From Rufibacter sp. XAAS-G3-1 (GTDB lineage Bacteria > Bacteroidota > Bacteroidia > Cytophagales > Hymenobacteraceae), in contig NZ_JABFAM010000003.1 in assembly GCF_013623775.1 (NCBI RefSeq), positions 310,001-374,000 on the forward strand: a DNA stretch of 64,000 bases. Reading direction: 5' to 3'. Shown one piece after another: positions 34,135 to 42,651 of this stretch. The translations under genes were made by a program, and so were the position numbers. Every line of letters starts with the position of its first letter. The first letter of the stretch is position 1. The notes beneath the pieces are model-generated. The model was given only the letters and a program-made list of their open reading frames with translations. It ran no database searches and was not told the origin of the DNA.

Positions 34135-34750
34135 TAAACTCAGAGGTTCGGCAAATGCGTTTCAACGGTTATTTTCCAAAAACAGCCTCAAAACGCAGGT
34201 CATCCCTCGCGCGCATCCCGCCGCTACACAGGTTATTACCTGCTGTTTCGCAATTCTGCCAATGTTCCCGGCGAGAGTCCGGAGACGGACGCGCTTCATC
34301 CTTTGTCACGAGTCCCGAGACGCGCGCCAGTTTTTTTTGTTGGCTCACCCTGTAATGCCGCTCGCTCCAAAAGACCTCGCAGCATCTGCGCCGATAGCTC
34401 GCCAATCAGGAGATTGGCTGTCCAGGGGTGCGTAGAGCGCTCGCGCTAACTCTACGCACAGCAAAGGTTCACCTATGAGGTCTTGAAAACCTCATAGGTT
34501 TCTTCGTTTTGGGCTCGTTTTCCGAAAAACAGCCCCAAAACGCGGGAGCCTGGCTCCTCTTCTACGGAGGGGAGCTAGGCTCTTGCGTAACATCAGGTAC
34601 TAAGTGAACACCTTTATCAACAGAAGAATTCGGCCAGAGGCCGAGGGATCGGATCCCCCACGCGCGGGACGCGAGCGAGAGTCTTAGCGTTGGGCCCAAT
34701 TAGAAGCGTTTTTGCCTTACTTTCGTAAAAACAGCCCCAAAACGACTTGC
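34135..34750. repeat. Repeat-filled spacer between pncC and the methyltransferase gene
   Basis: There is no gene. Palindrome A copies are at 34155-34195, 34505-34545 and 34706-34745, and palindrome B at 34467-34501 (CCTATGAGGTCTTG version). A block at 34250-34335 matches 17958-18035. A block at 34360-34460 (GCCAATCAGGAGATTGGC and the hairpin GTGCGTAGAGCGCTCGCG) is the inverted counterpart of 62070-62190. Confidence 0.65.
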
Positions 34751-35419
34751 ATGCCGCCACCTTCTGTCCCAGACTTCAACCTGATTGCCCCGGTCTATGA
34801 TGCGCTGGCGCAACTGGTGTATGGGAAAGCCCAGAAAGAGGCGCAGGCGCATTTCCTTTCCTTGATCCCGACAGGTGCGCGGGTGCTGGTGCTGGGTGGG
34901 GGAAGCGGTTGGGTTCTGCCCGAACTCCTGCGCAAAAGTGCCCCGGCCTATGTGCTGTACCTGGAGCCCTCCACCAACATGCTGCAAAAAGCCAGAAACA
35001 GGTTTGCCCAAACATCGGCGCAAGCCGAGGTGGAATTCAGGTTGGGGACGGAGGCGAGCCTTCTGCCGCAGGAAACGTTTCACGTGGTGCTTACTCCTTT
35101 CGTGCTAGACCTGTTCACGCCCGAAGAAGCTCTTGACATGATGCAGCGGCTTTCCCTGGCTTTGCTTCCCAATGGACTCTGGCTGCACACCGATTTTCAT
35201 ACATCTTCGGCCCCGCCTTTCTGGCAAAAGCTCTTGCTGTGGGGCATGTACCGCTTCTTTGGGCTGGTCAGTCACATTTCGGCGGAACGCCTGCCGCCGT
35301 TTGAGGCTCTGTTTCAGAAAATAGGCCTTAAAACCCAGCAGGAGGCTTTCTTCTTCAAGAATTTCATACGTGCGCAGGTACTGCAGAAGCCTGTGATGCC
35401 ACCTGCCAGAACTAAGTAG
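34751..35419 (+). CDS. Class I SAM-dependent methyltransferase
   Basis: The 222-residue protein starts MPPPSVPDFNLIAPVYDALAQ and has the Rossmann-like SAM fold: motif I ARVLVLGGGSGWVLPELL, the acidic residue at the end of strand 2 in VLYLEPSTNML, and a later strand HVVLTPFVLDLF. It resembles UbiE/Methyltransf_11 small-molecule methylases; the substrate is unknown. ATG 34751 was chosen because the open frame upstream (from 34712) runs through a palindrome. A hydrophobic segment (FWQKLLLWGMYRFFGLV) hints at membrane contact. Confidence 0.83.
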   Translation: MPPPSVPDFNLIAPVYDALAQLVYGKAQKEAQAHFLSLIPTGARVLVLGGGSGWVLPELLRKSAPAYVLYLEPSTNMLQKARNRFAQTSAQAEVEFRLGTEASLLPQETFHVVLTPFVLDLFTPEEALDMMQRLSLALLPNGLWLHTDFHTSSAPPFWQKLLLWGMYRFFGLVSHISAERLPPFEALFQKIGLKTQQEAFFFKNFIRAQVLQKPVMPPARTK

Positions 35420-35439
35420 CTCCAATTTCGACTTAATCA

Positions 35440-35935
35440 ACCTACCCCTCTTGGGAGGGGAATACGCGTTTGCAGGAGAAAGGAATGCGTTTGACCGGCA
35501 GGTGTAAACATCCCCCCTTCGCCCCCTTCAAAGGGGGAGTATCTGCTTTAGAGGGCAGAAGTGAAATGCGCCATTGCAGGAGAAAGGAATGCGCCTTTGA
35601 AGAACAAGACCTCACAGGTTTTCAAAACCTGTGAGGTCTATAAATGCCGCTTCTGCTCCTTTCCCCCGTTCCAGTCTTTCCCGAGCGCGCCTCGCTTTTG
35701 GCCATAGATAAACAGAAACTAAGAGCGAATATCTTCACAGGCCGAAAGGGCAGTGCGAGAGGGGAAGACGGGGCCCCGCGGCCGTGAGCGCATACCGCCA
35801 AAGATGAAACAATACAGCACCTGCACCCACGAAACAAACGGACAAGCCAAGGGAACAGCGTATTCCGTGCACCCGCCAATCTCTCCAAAGAAGCCGGTTC
35901 CAGGCAGAGGCTAAAGCACAGAAAGGAAACAAGAA
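35440..35935 (-). repeat. Long non-coding dispersed repeat, copy 2
   Basis: This spacer is the inverted counterpart of 12950-13285: the CCCTTCAAAGGGGG block (35445-35550) and the AAGATGAAACAATACAGCAC block (35790-35935) occur in the same relative order. This copy also holds a palindrome B insert (35608-35640, GACCTCACAGG and complement) and about 130 extra bases. No gene is visible in 35420-36006. Confidence 0.7.
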
Positions 35936-36006
35936 TGGTATAATTAAGCGCCGAGTGGTGGTTTTTGACTTTCGTGCGTAACTTGGGGGTTGAAACATCC
36001 CTCTCC

Positions 36007-37836
36007 ATGAAGAAACTCTTCACTGCCTTCGCCCTGGCGGCGTTGGCACTCGCTACACCGGCCATGGCGCAACAGAGCGTCACCTACCAAGTCACCTTTG
36101 AAAACGCCGTACACCATGAGGCCTCCATCACCGCTATGTTCAAGGGCGTGACCACCCCGGTGCTGGAAGTCAGAATGGCGCGCTCCTCCCCCGGCCGGTA
36201 CGCTTTGCATGAATTCGCCAAAAACGTGTACAACGTGCAGGTCACCGACGGACAGGGCCGCACCCTGGCCGTGAACCGGCCCAATCTGCACCAGTGGAAC
36301 GTCTCGGGTCATGACGGAACGGTGACGGTGAAATACACTTTGTTCGCTGACCACCCAGATGGCACCTACGCCGGCGTCAACCTCAGCCACGCCCACTTAA
36401 ACGCCCCGGCTACCTTTATGTACGCCAACGGCCTGGAGAAAGCACCCGTACAGGTCACGTTTACGCCTCCGGCCGGACAGAACTGGACGGCCGCCACCCA
36501 ACTGAAGCGCGAAACCGCTCCACTCACCTTTTCGGCCCCAGACTTCCAGTACCTCATGGACAGCCCCACCGAGCTGGCGAACCTCCAGTGGCGCGAATGG
36601 ACGGTGCAGGAAAAAGGACGTACCCAGAAGATAAGAATAGGCCTGCACCACAAGGGCACTGAGCAGCAACTGGACGAGTACACCCAGAGAGCGAAACGGA
36701 TTGTGGCCGAAGCGCAGGCGGTGTTTGGCGAGCTTCCGGCGTTTGACTACGGCGAATACACGTTCATTGCCTGTTACCTGCCCGGCACGCCCGGCGATGG
36801 CATGGAGCACCGCAACTCTACCGTCATCACCAGTTCGCGTTCGCTGGAAACCGGCATGAACCCTAACCTGAGCACGTTGTCGCACGAGTTTTTCCATGCC
36901 TGGAACGTGGAGCGCATCCGCCCAAAGAGCCTGGAGCCTTTCAATTTCGCGGATGCCAACATGAGCGGGGAGCTGTGGCTGGCCGAAGGGTTCACCAGCT
37001 ACTACGGTACTTTGCTGTTGGCCCGGGCCGGTGTCACCACCCCAGCCGATTACCTCCAGAATGCGGGTTATCCCATTATGGCAGTGGCGGTTTCACCGGG
37101 GAAAGCCTATTTCTCGCCGGTGGAGATGAGCCAGCAGGCCCCGTTTGTAGATGCCTCGCGCTCCGTAGACCCCACTAACCGCACCAACACCTACATTTCT
37201 TACTACACCTACGGCAACGCCATTGGCCTTGGCCTGGACTTCACCTTGCGCACCAAGTTCAAGAACCTGACCTTAGATGACTACATGCGTCTGCTCTGGC
37301 AGCGCCACGGCAAACCCGAGAAACCCTACACCCTGCCCGACCTGGAAAAAGCCCTGGCCGACTTGACCAAAGACCTTGGTTTTGCCCAGGATTTCTTTAA
37401 ACGGCACATTTACGGGAAAGAGACCATGCCGTATGAGGCCCTGGCCCGGCAAATGGGTTTGGCTTTACAAACGTCCAAGGAGGCGGTGCTGGGTTGGGAA
37501 GGCCTTAGGTTCCAGAACGACCAAGCCACCATTGCCCAGGGCACCTTCTCCAACAGCCCGCTCTACAAAGCAGGCCTGGATCGTGACGATGTGCTGCTAA
37601 CCTTGAACGGACAGAAACTGTCCAGCCAAAAAACGCTGGACAGCCTCTTAACCCAACACAAACCCGGCGACCAGGTGCAACTGGAGGTAATGCAACAGGG
37701 CACAAAGAAAACGGTTCCGCTTACCTTAGCCCAAGACCCCAAGTTAGAACTGGTGCCACTGGAGAAAGCAAACCAGACCGTACCCAAAGACGCAAAAGCC
37801 CGGCGAGAAGCCTGGTTGGGCAAGAAAAGCAAGTAG
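36007..37836 (+). CDS. M61 family metallopeptidase with PDZ domain
   Basis: The 609-residue exported protease (signal MKKLFTAFALAALALATPAMA) belongs to the glycyl-aminopeptidase-type M61 family. After an N-terminal beta domain (VTYQVTFENAVHHEASITA), the catalytic part has the zinc motif SHEFFHAWNVERIRP near residues 290-305 and the third-ligand region LWLAEGFTSYYG. The C-terminal PDZ domain (SPLYKAGLDRDDVLLTLNGQKL) would bind substrate tails. ATG 36007 is preferred over the open frame at 35965, as it gives the signal peptide. Acts in the periplasm; the substrate is unknown. Confidence 0.93.
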   Translation: MKKLFTAFALAALALATPAMAQQSVTYQVTFENAVHHEASITAMFKGVTTPVLEVRMARSSPGRYALHEFAKNVYNVQVTDGQGRTLAVNRPNLHQWNVSGHDGTVTVKYTLFADHPDGTYAGVNLSHAHLNAPATFMYANGLEKAPVQVTFTPPAGQNWTAATQLKRETAPLTFSAPDFQYLMDSPTELANLQWREWTVQEKGRTQKIRIGLHHKGTEQQLDEYTQRAKRIVAEAQAVFGELPAFDYGEYTFIACYLPGTPGDGMEHRNSTVITSSRSLETGMNPNLSTLSHEFFHAWNVERIRPKSLEPFNFADANMSGELWLAEGFTSYYGTLLLARAGVTTPADYLQNAGYPIMAVAVSPGKAYFSPVEMSQQAPFVDASRSVDPTNRTNTYISYYTYGNAIGLGLDFTLRTKFKNLTLDDYMRLLWQRHGKPEKPYTLPDLEKALADLTKDLGFAQDFFKRHIYGKETMPYEALARQMGLALQTSKEAVLGWEGLRFQNDQATIAQGTFSNSPLYKAGLDRDDVLLTLNGQKLSSQKTLDSLLTQHKPGDQVQLEVMQQGTKKTVPLTLAQDPKLELVPLEKANQTVPKDAKARREAWLGKKSK

Positions 37837-37864
37837 TAACAAGTTCCCGTCTGGGAGCCTCATT

Positions 37865-38118
37865 CTTTGTCATCCTGGAAGGATCTTGTTAGCAAACTGT
37901 AAGAGCTTGTTTAAATTTCATCTTTGCGCTACAAACGGCCATAAAAAGAACCTGCGTTCGCCTTTTTCTCGCCCCGTAGCGCTGCTACGCAGCTCCAAAA
38001 ACGCTTCCGCAGAACCTTTCTCTGGCCGTTTTCGCCTGCAAACCTCAAATGTAAACAAGCTCTAATGTCGCTAAAGCCAACGTCTTTCTAGTTTACCCAC
38101 AAGATCCTTCCAGGATGA
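37865..38118. repeat. Inverted-repeat element interrupted by the MITE
   Basis: CTTTGTCATCCTGGAAGGATCTTG (ends only: 37866-37889) and its complement at about 38096-38120 form the ends of a dispersed element. Removing the MITE and one TAA rejoins ...AGCAAACTG TAA TGTCGCTAAAG..., which aligns with the uninterrupted element at 57127-57226. Short fragments of the same element occur near 28148 and 63880-63915. Confidence 0.7.
37903..38062 (+). mobile_element. 160-bp MITE, copy 2, with TAA target duplication
   Basis: Same length and order as 14130-14289: starts GAGCTTGTTTAAATTTC, ends GTAAACAAGCTC, flanked by TAA at 37900-37902 and 38063-38065. The interior is an imperfect palindrome around GTAGCGCTGCTACG. 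It is nested inside another repeat. Confidence 0.85.
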
Positions 38119-38405
38119 CAAAGAGGAGTGATAATGTTGCTTGAAGTTAAAATGATCCTTGGGAATAATGAAGAACTGGAATTAGAATCAGCAAAGACGC
38201 ATCTTTTCACGTACTGCTTATTACTATCTACTGTTGAGCATCCACCCGTTTTAGGCCTTCTTTTCGGAAAACAAGGCCTAAAACGGATATTCATAAACTA
38301 TTGGGGGAAGGAATTGCGTTACCTCATTAATAACCTTTATCTTAGTAGGGTAGCTGAAGAGCCAGGGCACATCCTCTTTTCAGCGATATTTTCTCCATAT
38401 ACAAG
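38119..38405. other. Non-coding spacer with one palindrome
   Basis: The palindrome at about 38247-38288 (CCGTTTTAGGCC with complement) is a good copy of the window-wide family. The frame 38128-38490 runs through it and overlaps the next gene, so I do not accept it as coding. Confidence 0.6.
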
Positions 38406-39026
38406 ATGTCAAACAAACTTATTATACGCAGTTTCCTGGTTTTACTGGTGTGGGTGGCAGGCCTGCTACCGGGTCAGGCGCAGGAATTAACGGAAACTCC
38501 TACGCCCCTGGATTCGCTGAAAGCCTCGGCGCCGTTTGTTCCACGGGTGAGCTACGGGCTGAACGCGGGCGCGGCCTTCAGTAATTTCGGGTCGTTTTCT
38601 TATGTAGAGCCACGGGTGCAGTACCGGTTAACGCCGCGGGTACACGTGTTCAGCAGTTTGACCATGCTGCAGACCTGGGGAGGCCCTACCTTCAGAACCT
38701 CTACCGGCGAAGGAACCTCTACGGTAATGACCGGGGTTCCAGACCGCCAGTACCTGTTGCACGTGGGCGGCTCTTATGCCATGAGCGAGAAGCTTTTACT
38801 CAGCGGCAGCGTCTGGAAAGACCTGAACCCATCGGCCACCAACCGTTGGAACAACAATCCTTTCACCTACGGGCGCCTTCCAAGCCAGGGCTTCCAGTTT
38901 CAGGCCCAGTACCAGGTGGCCCCTAACGTTACGGTGTCAGGTGGCGTGCGGTACAGCAACGGTGCGAACTCCAACTACTACGGTGGCTACCCGGGTGCGG
39001 GCTTCAACTCTCCGTGGGGATTCTAG
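38406..39026 (+). CDS. Exported protein, possible outer-membrane beta structure
   Basis: The 206-residue protein has a signal peptide (FLVLLVWVAGLLPGQAQ). Its body has alternating aromatic/polar strands (VSYGLNAGAAFSNFGSF, VEPRVQYRLTPRVHVFSSL, QYLLHVGGSYAMSEKLLLSGSVW, FQFQAQYQVAPNVTVSGGVRYS) typical of a small beta-barrel. The Asn/Gly/Tyr-rich tail is NSNYYGGYPGAGF. No family is assigned; porin-like or assembly roles are guesses. It has its own terminator and no operon partner. Confidence 0.78.
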   Translation: MSNKLIIRSFLVLLVWVAGLLPGQAQELTETPTPLDSLKASAPFVPRVSYGLNAGAAFSNFGSFSYVEPRVQYRLTPRVHVFSSLTMLQTWGGPTFRTSTGEGTSTVMTGVPDRQYLLHVGGSYAMSEKLLLSGSVWKDLNPSATNRWNNNPFTYGRLPSQGFQFQAQYQVAPNVTVSGGVRYSNGANSNYYGGYPGAGFNSPWGF

Positions 39027-39073
39027 CCAACCGGCCCGCTTACTCCCATTCTCATGCTTCCTCCTATTTTCAT

Positions 39074-39114
39074 AAAGAAGCCTTTCCAATTGGTGTTGGA
39101 AAGGCTTCTTTTTT
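39074..39114 (+). terminator. Rho-independent terminator
   Basis: AAGAAGCCTTTCCAA pairs perfectly with TTGGAAAGGCTTCTT around a 6-base loop and ends in TTTT. It lies 48 bases past the exported-protein stop. Confidence 0.88.
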
Positions 39115-39171
39115 AGACGCGGTGCTTCCTTTTCTTTCTATTCTTTCAAATACCCCATATTGATTTTTGGT

Positions 39172-39179
39172 TATATTTG
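39172..39179 (+). promoter_or_regulatory. -7 box for the first tandem symporter gene
   Basis: TATATTTG matches TAnnTTTG and lies 45 bases before the start codon. The -33 element is not clear. Confidence 0.5.
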
Positions 39180-39224
39180 CCCAGCACCTAAACCGAGAAC
39201 CCTCAAAACCCTACGCTTCCGCTC

Positions 39225-40697
39225 ATGTCATCAACGCTCATTCTGGGTATAATTGTAGCCTATTTCTGCATCCTGATTCTTATTTCGTTTCTAACCAGTA
39301 AAAAAGGCGAGTCTACGGACAGCTTCTTTCTGGCCAACCGATCCTCGCCCTGGTACGTGGTGGCCTTCGGGATGATTGGGACTTCCCTGTCTGGGGTAAC
39401 GTTTATCTCAGTGCCGGGCATGGTGGAAAACGCGCAGTTCTCTTACCTGCAGCTCATTCTGGGCAACATGCTGGGCTACTTTGTGGTGGCCTTGGTGCTC
39501 ATGCCCTTGTATTACCGGCTTAATCTGGTGTCCATCTACACGTACCTGGAGCAGCGGTTTGGCTATTGGTCTTATAAAACCGGCGCGGGTTTCTTCCTGC
39601 TTTCCAGAACGCTGGGGGCGGCTCTGCGGCTCTACCTGGTAACGGGCGTGCTGCAATTGGCCGTGTTCGACAACCTGGGCGTGCCATTTGAGGTGACGGT
39701 GGTCATCACCATCGGGTTGATCTGGGTGTACACGTTCAGGGGCGGCATGAAAACCATTATCTGGACAGATACCTTCCAGACGTTGGCCATGCTCATCTGC
39801 GTGGGCATTTCCATCATCACCATCTCGCAGGACCTGAACCTTTCCTTTAACGGCATGGTGAACACCATCAGCGAAAGCAGGTTCTCGCAGGTGTTTTTCT
39901 GGGACGTGAAAGACCCACGCTATTTCTTCAAGCAGTTCTTCTCCGGGTTTTTCATCGCCATTGTGATGGTGGGGCTAGACCAAGACATGATGCAGAAGAA
40001 CCTGAGCTGCAAAAACCTGAAAGAGGCGCAAAAGAACATGTTCTCGTTCACGGTCATCATCCTGTTTGTGAACATCCTGTTCCTGAGTCTGGGAGCTCTC
40101 TTATACCTCTATGCCGAGGCCAAAGGCGTTACCCTGCCAACGAAAGGCGACGATGTGTTCCCGTTCCTGGCCCTCAACTACTTCTCGGCCTTCATGGCCA
40201 TTGTCTTCATTTTGGGCATCACGGCCATCACCTACGCCTCCGCAGACTCGGCGTTGACCGCGTTGACTACTTCCTTCTGCGTAGACTTCCTCGATTTCAA
40301 AAACCGTCCCGAAACGGAGCGCATCCGGCTGAAGAACTGGGTGCACCTGGGCTTCTCGGTGATCATGGCTGTTGTCATCATCATCTTCAAGATTGTGAAC
40401 GATGAAAGTGTGGTGCAGGCGGTGTTCAAGGTGGCGGGCTACACCTACGGGCCGTTGCTGGGGCTTTACTCCTTCGGGGTGTTCACCAACCGCCCCGTGC
40501 GCGACAACGTGGTTCCGTTGATCTGCGTGCTGGCCCCTATCCTTACCTACATCATCAGCCTCAACTCCGTGGATTGGTTCTGGGGGTACGAGTTCGGGTT
40601 TGAGGTCTTGATCCTGAACGGCTTCCTGACCTTTATGGGCTTGTACTCCGTCTCCAGAAAGAAAACTGAGTTTGTGGATGTGACGGAAAGCTATTAA
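39225..40697 (+). CDS. Sodium:solute symporter (SSS family), tandem paralog 1
   Basis: The 490-residue protein has about 13 membrane helices of the LeuT-like SSS fold. It carries TSKKGESTDSFFLANRSSPWYVVAFGMIGTSLSGVTFISVPG-type N-terminal blocks, FRGGMKTIIWTDTFQTLAML in helix 5-6, GLDQDMMQKNLSCKN, and the sodium-site helix ITYASADSALTALTTSFC. It imports an unidentified solute with Na+. The next gene is a close paralog, so the pair arose by tandem duplication. Confidence 0.93.
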   Translation: MSSTLILGIIVAYFCILILISFLTSKKGESTDSFFLANRSSPWYVVAFGMIGTSLSGVTFISVPGMVENAQFSYLQLILGNMLGYFVVALVLMPLYYRLNLVSIYTYLEQRFGYWSYKTGAGFFLLSRTLGAALRLYLVTGVLQLAVFDNLGVPFEVTVVITIGLIWVYTFRGGMKTIIWTDTFQTLAMLICVGISIITISQDLNLSFNGMVNTISESRFSQVFFWDVKDPRYFFKQFFSGFFIAIVMVGLDQDMMQKNLSCKNLKEAQKNMFSFTVIILFVNILFLSLGALLYLYAEAKGVTLPTKGDDVFPFLALNYFSAFMAIVFILGITAITYASADSALTALTTSFCVDFLDFKNRPETERIRLKNWVHLGFSVIMAVVIIIFKIVNDESVVQAVFKVAGYTYGPLLGLYSFGVFTNRPVRDNVVPLICVLAPILTYIISLNSVDWFWGYEFGFEVLILNGFLTFMGLYSVSRKKTEFVDVTESY

Positions 40698-40721
40698 CAG
40701 AATCTCTCTTTTTTAGCCCCT

Positions 40722-40766
40722 TCGTTTTTAGCTCCGTTTTACAAAAACAGGCTAAAAACGAAGGGG
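40722..40766. repeat. Palindrome A copy with extended arms
   Basis: CCCCTTCGTTTTTAGC pairs with GCTAAAAACGAAGGGG around a short centre. It lies just after the first symporter and is followed by TTT, so it may also terminate transcription. A weaker copy lies at 40895-40940. Confidence 0.7.
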
Positions 40767-40810
40767 CTTTCTTTTCTGGGCGGTTCCGGAAAAGGAACGG
40801 CTAGCAAAAC

Positions 40811-40845
40811 AATCCCCTCGCTCGCCAGAGGCGAGCGAGGGGATT
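40811..40845 (+). terminator. GC-rich hairpin, probable terminator
   Basis: AATCCCCTCGCTCGC and its perfect complement enclose a 5-base loop, followed by CCTTCTTTTC. It lies between the two symporter genes. A TACTTTTG box at 40949-40956 may start the second gene. Confidence 0.65.
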
Positions 40846-41013
40846 CCTTCTTTTCTAGGACTACCTTTTTTATAGCCTGTAGTCCGCCTCCAAAACCCTG
40901 TTTTCAGGCTGTTTTTCCAAAACTACGCCCAAAACAGCTTAATCGGTGTACTTTTGCAGAAGCAGTTTTCACCTGATGCACCAGTTCTTAATTCCTAATT
41001 CTTAATTTCCATA

Positions 41014-42480
41014 GTGTCTCCTCTTTTAATCCTCGGCATCATTGCCGGCTATTTTTGCCTGCTGTTGGCGGTTTCCCTGGTCACGAGCAAAAAGGGCGAA
41101 TCTACCACGGCCTTTTTCCTGGCCAATAGAGATTCGCCGTGGTACGTGGTGGCGTTTGGCATGATTGGCACCACGCTTTCGGGCATTACGTTTGTGTCTA
41201 TTCCGGGCATGGTGGAGAAGACGGGGTTCACGTATCTGCAGATGGTGCTGGGCTACGCGCTGGGCTATCTGGTGATTGGGCTGGTGCTGTTGCCGCTGTA
41301 TTACCGTTTGCGGCTGGTTTCCATTTACACGTACCTGGAGCAGCGGTTCGGGTTCTGGTCTTACAAAACCGGAAGCGCTTTTTTCCTGCTTTCCCGCACC
41401 ATGAGCGCGGCCTTGCGGCTCTACCTGGTGGCGGGCGTGTTGCAGTTGGCGGTGTTCGGGCCGTTGGGCATTCCGTTTGCGGGCACGGTGGGCATCACCA
41501 TTGCTTTCATTTGGGTGTACACGTTCAGGGGCGGTATGAAAACCATTATCTGGACGGATACCATCCAGACGCTGGCCATGCTCTTGTGCCTAGGCATCTG
41601 CATTTGGGTGGTCTCTGAGGAACTGAATCTCTCGTTTACGGGCATGGTGGACACCATTAGCCAGAGCCGCTATGCGCAAATCTGGGAGTGGGACGCCAAA
41701 GCGCCTAACTTCCTGCTGAAGCAACTGTTGGCCGGTACCTTCATCACCATTGCCATGACCGGGCTAGACCAGGACATGATGCAGAAAAACCTGAGCTGCC
41801 GCAACCTGCCCGAGGCCCAGAAAAACATGTTCTGGTTTACGGTCATCCTGTTGGTGGTGAACCTGCTGTTCCTGTGTTTGGGTGCGCTGCTGTATATTTA
41901 CGCCAGCCAGAAAGGCATTCTGCTTCCCGCCAAAGGCGATGATGTGTTTCCCGAGCTGGCCTTGCACCATTTTCCGGCCATAGCGGGCCTGGCGTTTATC
42001 CTGGGCATCACGGCCATCACCTACGCCTCCGCCGACTCGGCGCTCACCTCGCTTACCACCGCTTTCTGCGTCGATTTTCTGGACTTCGGGCATCGGCCAG
42101 AGGCCGAACGCATCCGCTACAAGAATTGGGTGCACCTGGGTTTTTCTGCGCTGCTGATGGTGGTGATCCTGTTGTTCAGGCTGTACAATGATGAAAGCAT
42201 TATTGCTACGCTCTTCACGCTGGTGGGCTACACGTATGGCCCGCTGCTGGGTTTGTACAGCTTTGGGTTACTGACCAAAAAAACGGTGAGAGACAGGGCG
42301 GTACCGCTGATTGGGGTGCTGTCGCCGGTGCTCACGTATGTCATCAGCGCTAACTCCCAGGAGTGGTTCTGGGGCTATCAGTTTGGGTTTGAGGTGCTGC
42401 TACTGAACGGGCTGCTCATGTTTCTGGGGCTCTGGCTGGTGGCTGGCCGGAAAACCGAGGATGCTCACTTATCCGTTTAG
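41014..42480 (+). CDS. Sodium:solute symporter (SSS family), tandem paralog 2
   Basis: The 488-residue protein is alignable end to end with paralog 1: TSKKGESTTAFFLANRDSPWYVV, YTFRGGMKTIIWTDTIQTLAML, GLDQDMMQKNLSCRN, ITYASADSALTSLTTAFC. It starts with GTG (MSPLLILGIIAGYFC), at the position equivalent to the ATG of paralog 1. Conservation of the core helices with drift in loops suggests a related but possibly not identical substrate. Confidence 0.92.
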   Translation: MSPLLILGIIAGYFCLLLAVSLVTSKKGESTTAFFLANRDSPWYVVAFGMIGTTLSGITFVSIPGMVEKTGFTYLQMVLGYALGYLVIGLVLLPLYYRLRLVSIYTYLEQRFGFWSYKTGSAFFLLSRTMSAALRLYLVAGVLQLAVFGPLGIPFAGTVGITIAFIWVYTFRGGMKTIIWTDTIQTLAMLLCLGICIWVVSEELNLSFTGMVDTISQSRYAQIWEWDAKAPNFLLKQLLAGTFITIAMTGLDQDMMQKNLSCRNLPEAQKNMFWFTVILLVVNLLFLCLGALLYIYASQKGILLPAKGDDVFPELALHHFPAIAGLAFILGITAITYASADSALTSLTTAFCVDFLDFGHRPEAERIRYKNWVHLGFSALLMVVILLFRLYNDESIIATLFTLVGYTYGPLLGLYSFGLLTKKTVRDRAVPLIGVLSPVLTYVISANSQEWFWGYQFGFEVLLLNGLLMFLGLWLVAGRKTEDAHLSV

Positions 42481-42651
42481 GAAGTCAGGCAGAATACCTA
42501 CCTTTGCGGGTTGCTTTCTCTGAATAGACGGGTTTGTTCCGGTTTTAGCCCTATTTTTCTGAAACCGGGCCTAAAACGGCGAAGCCCTTCGTAGAAAGCT
42601 TTTTGGGGCTGCTTACCGGTGGCCCAACCTATACCTAACAGTAAGCAGTAC

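Noticed and set aside
38128-38490. 120-residue plus-strand frame
   Set aside because: It crosses a palindrome repeat, overlaps the exported-protein gene in another frame and resembles no family.
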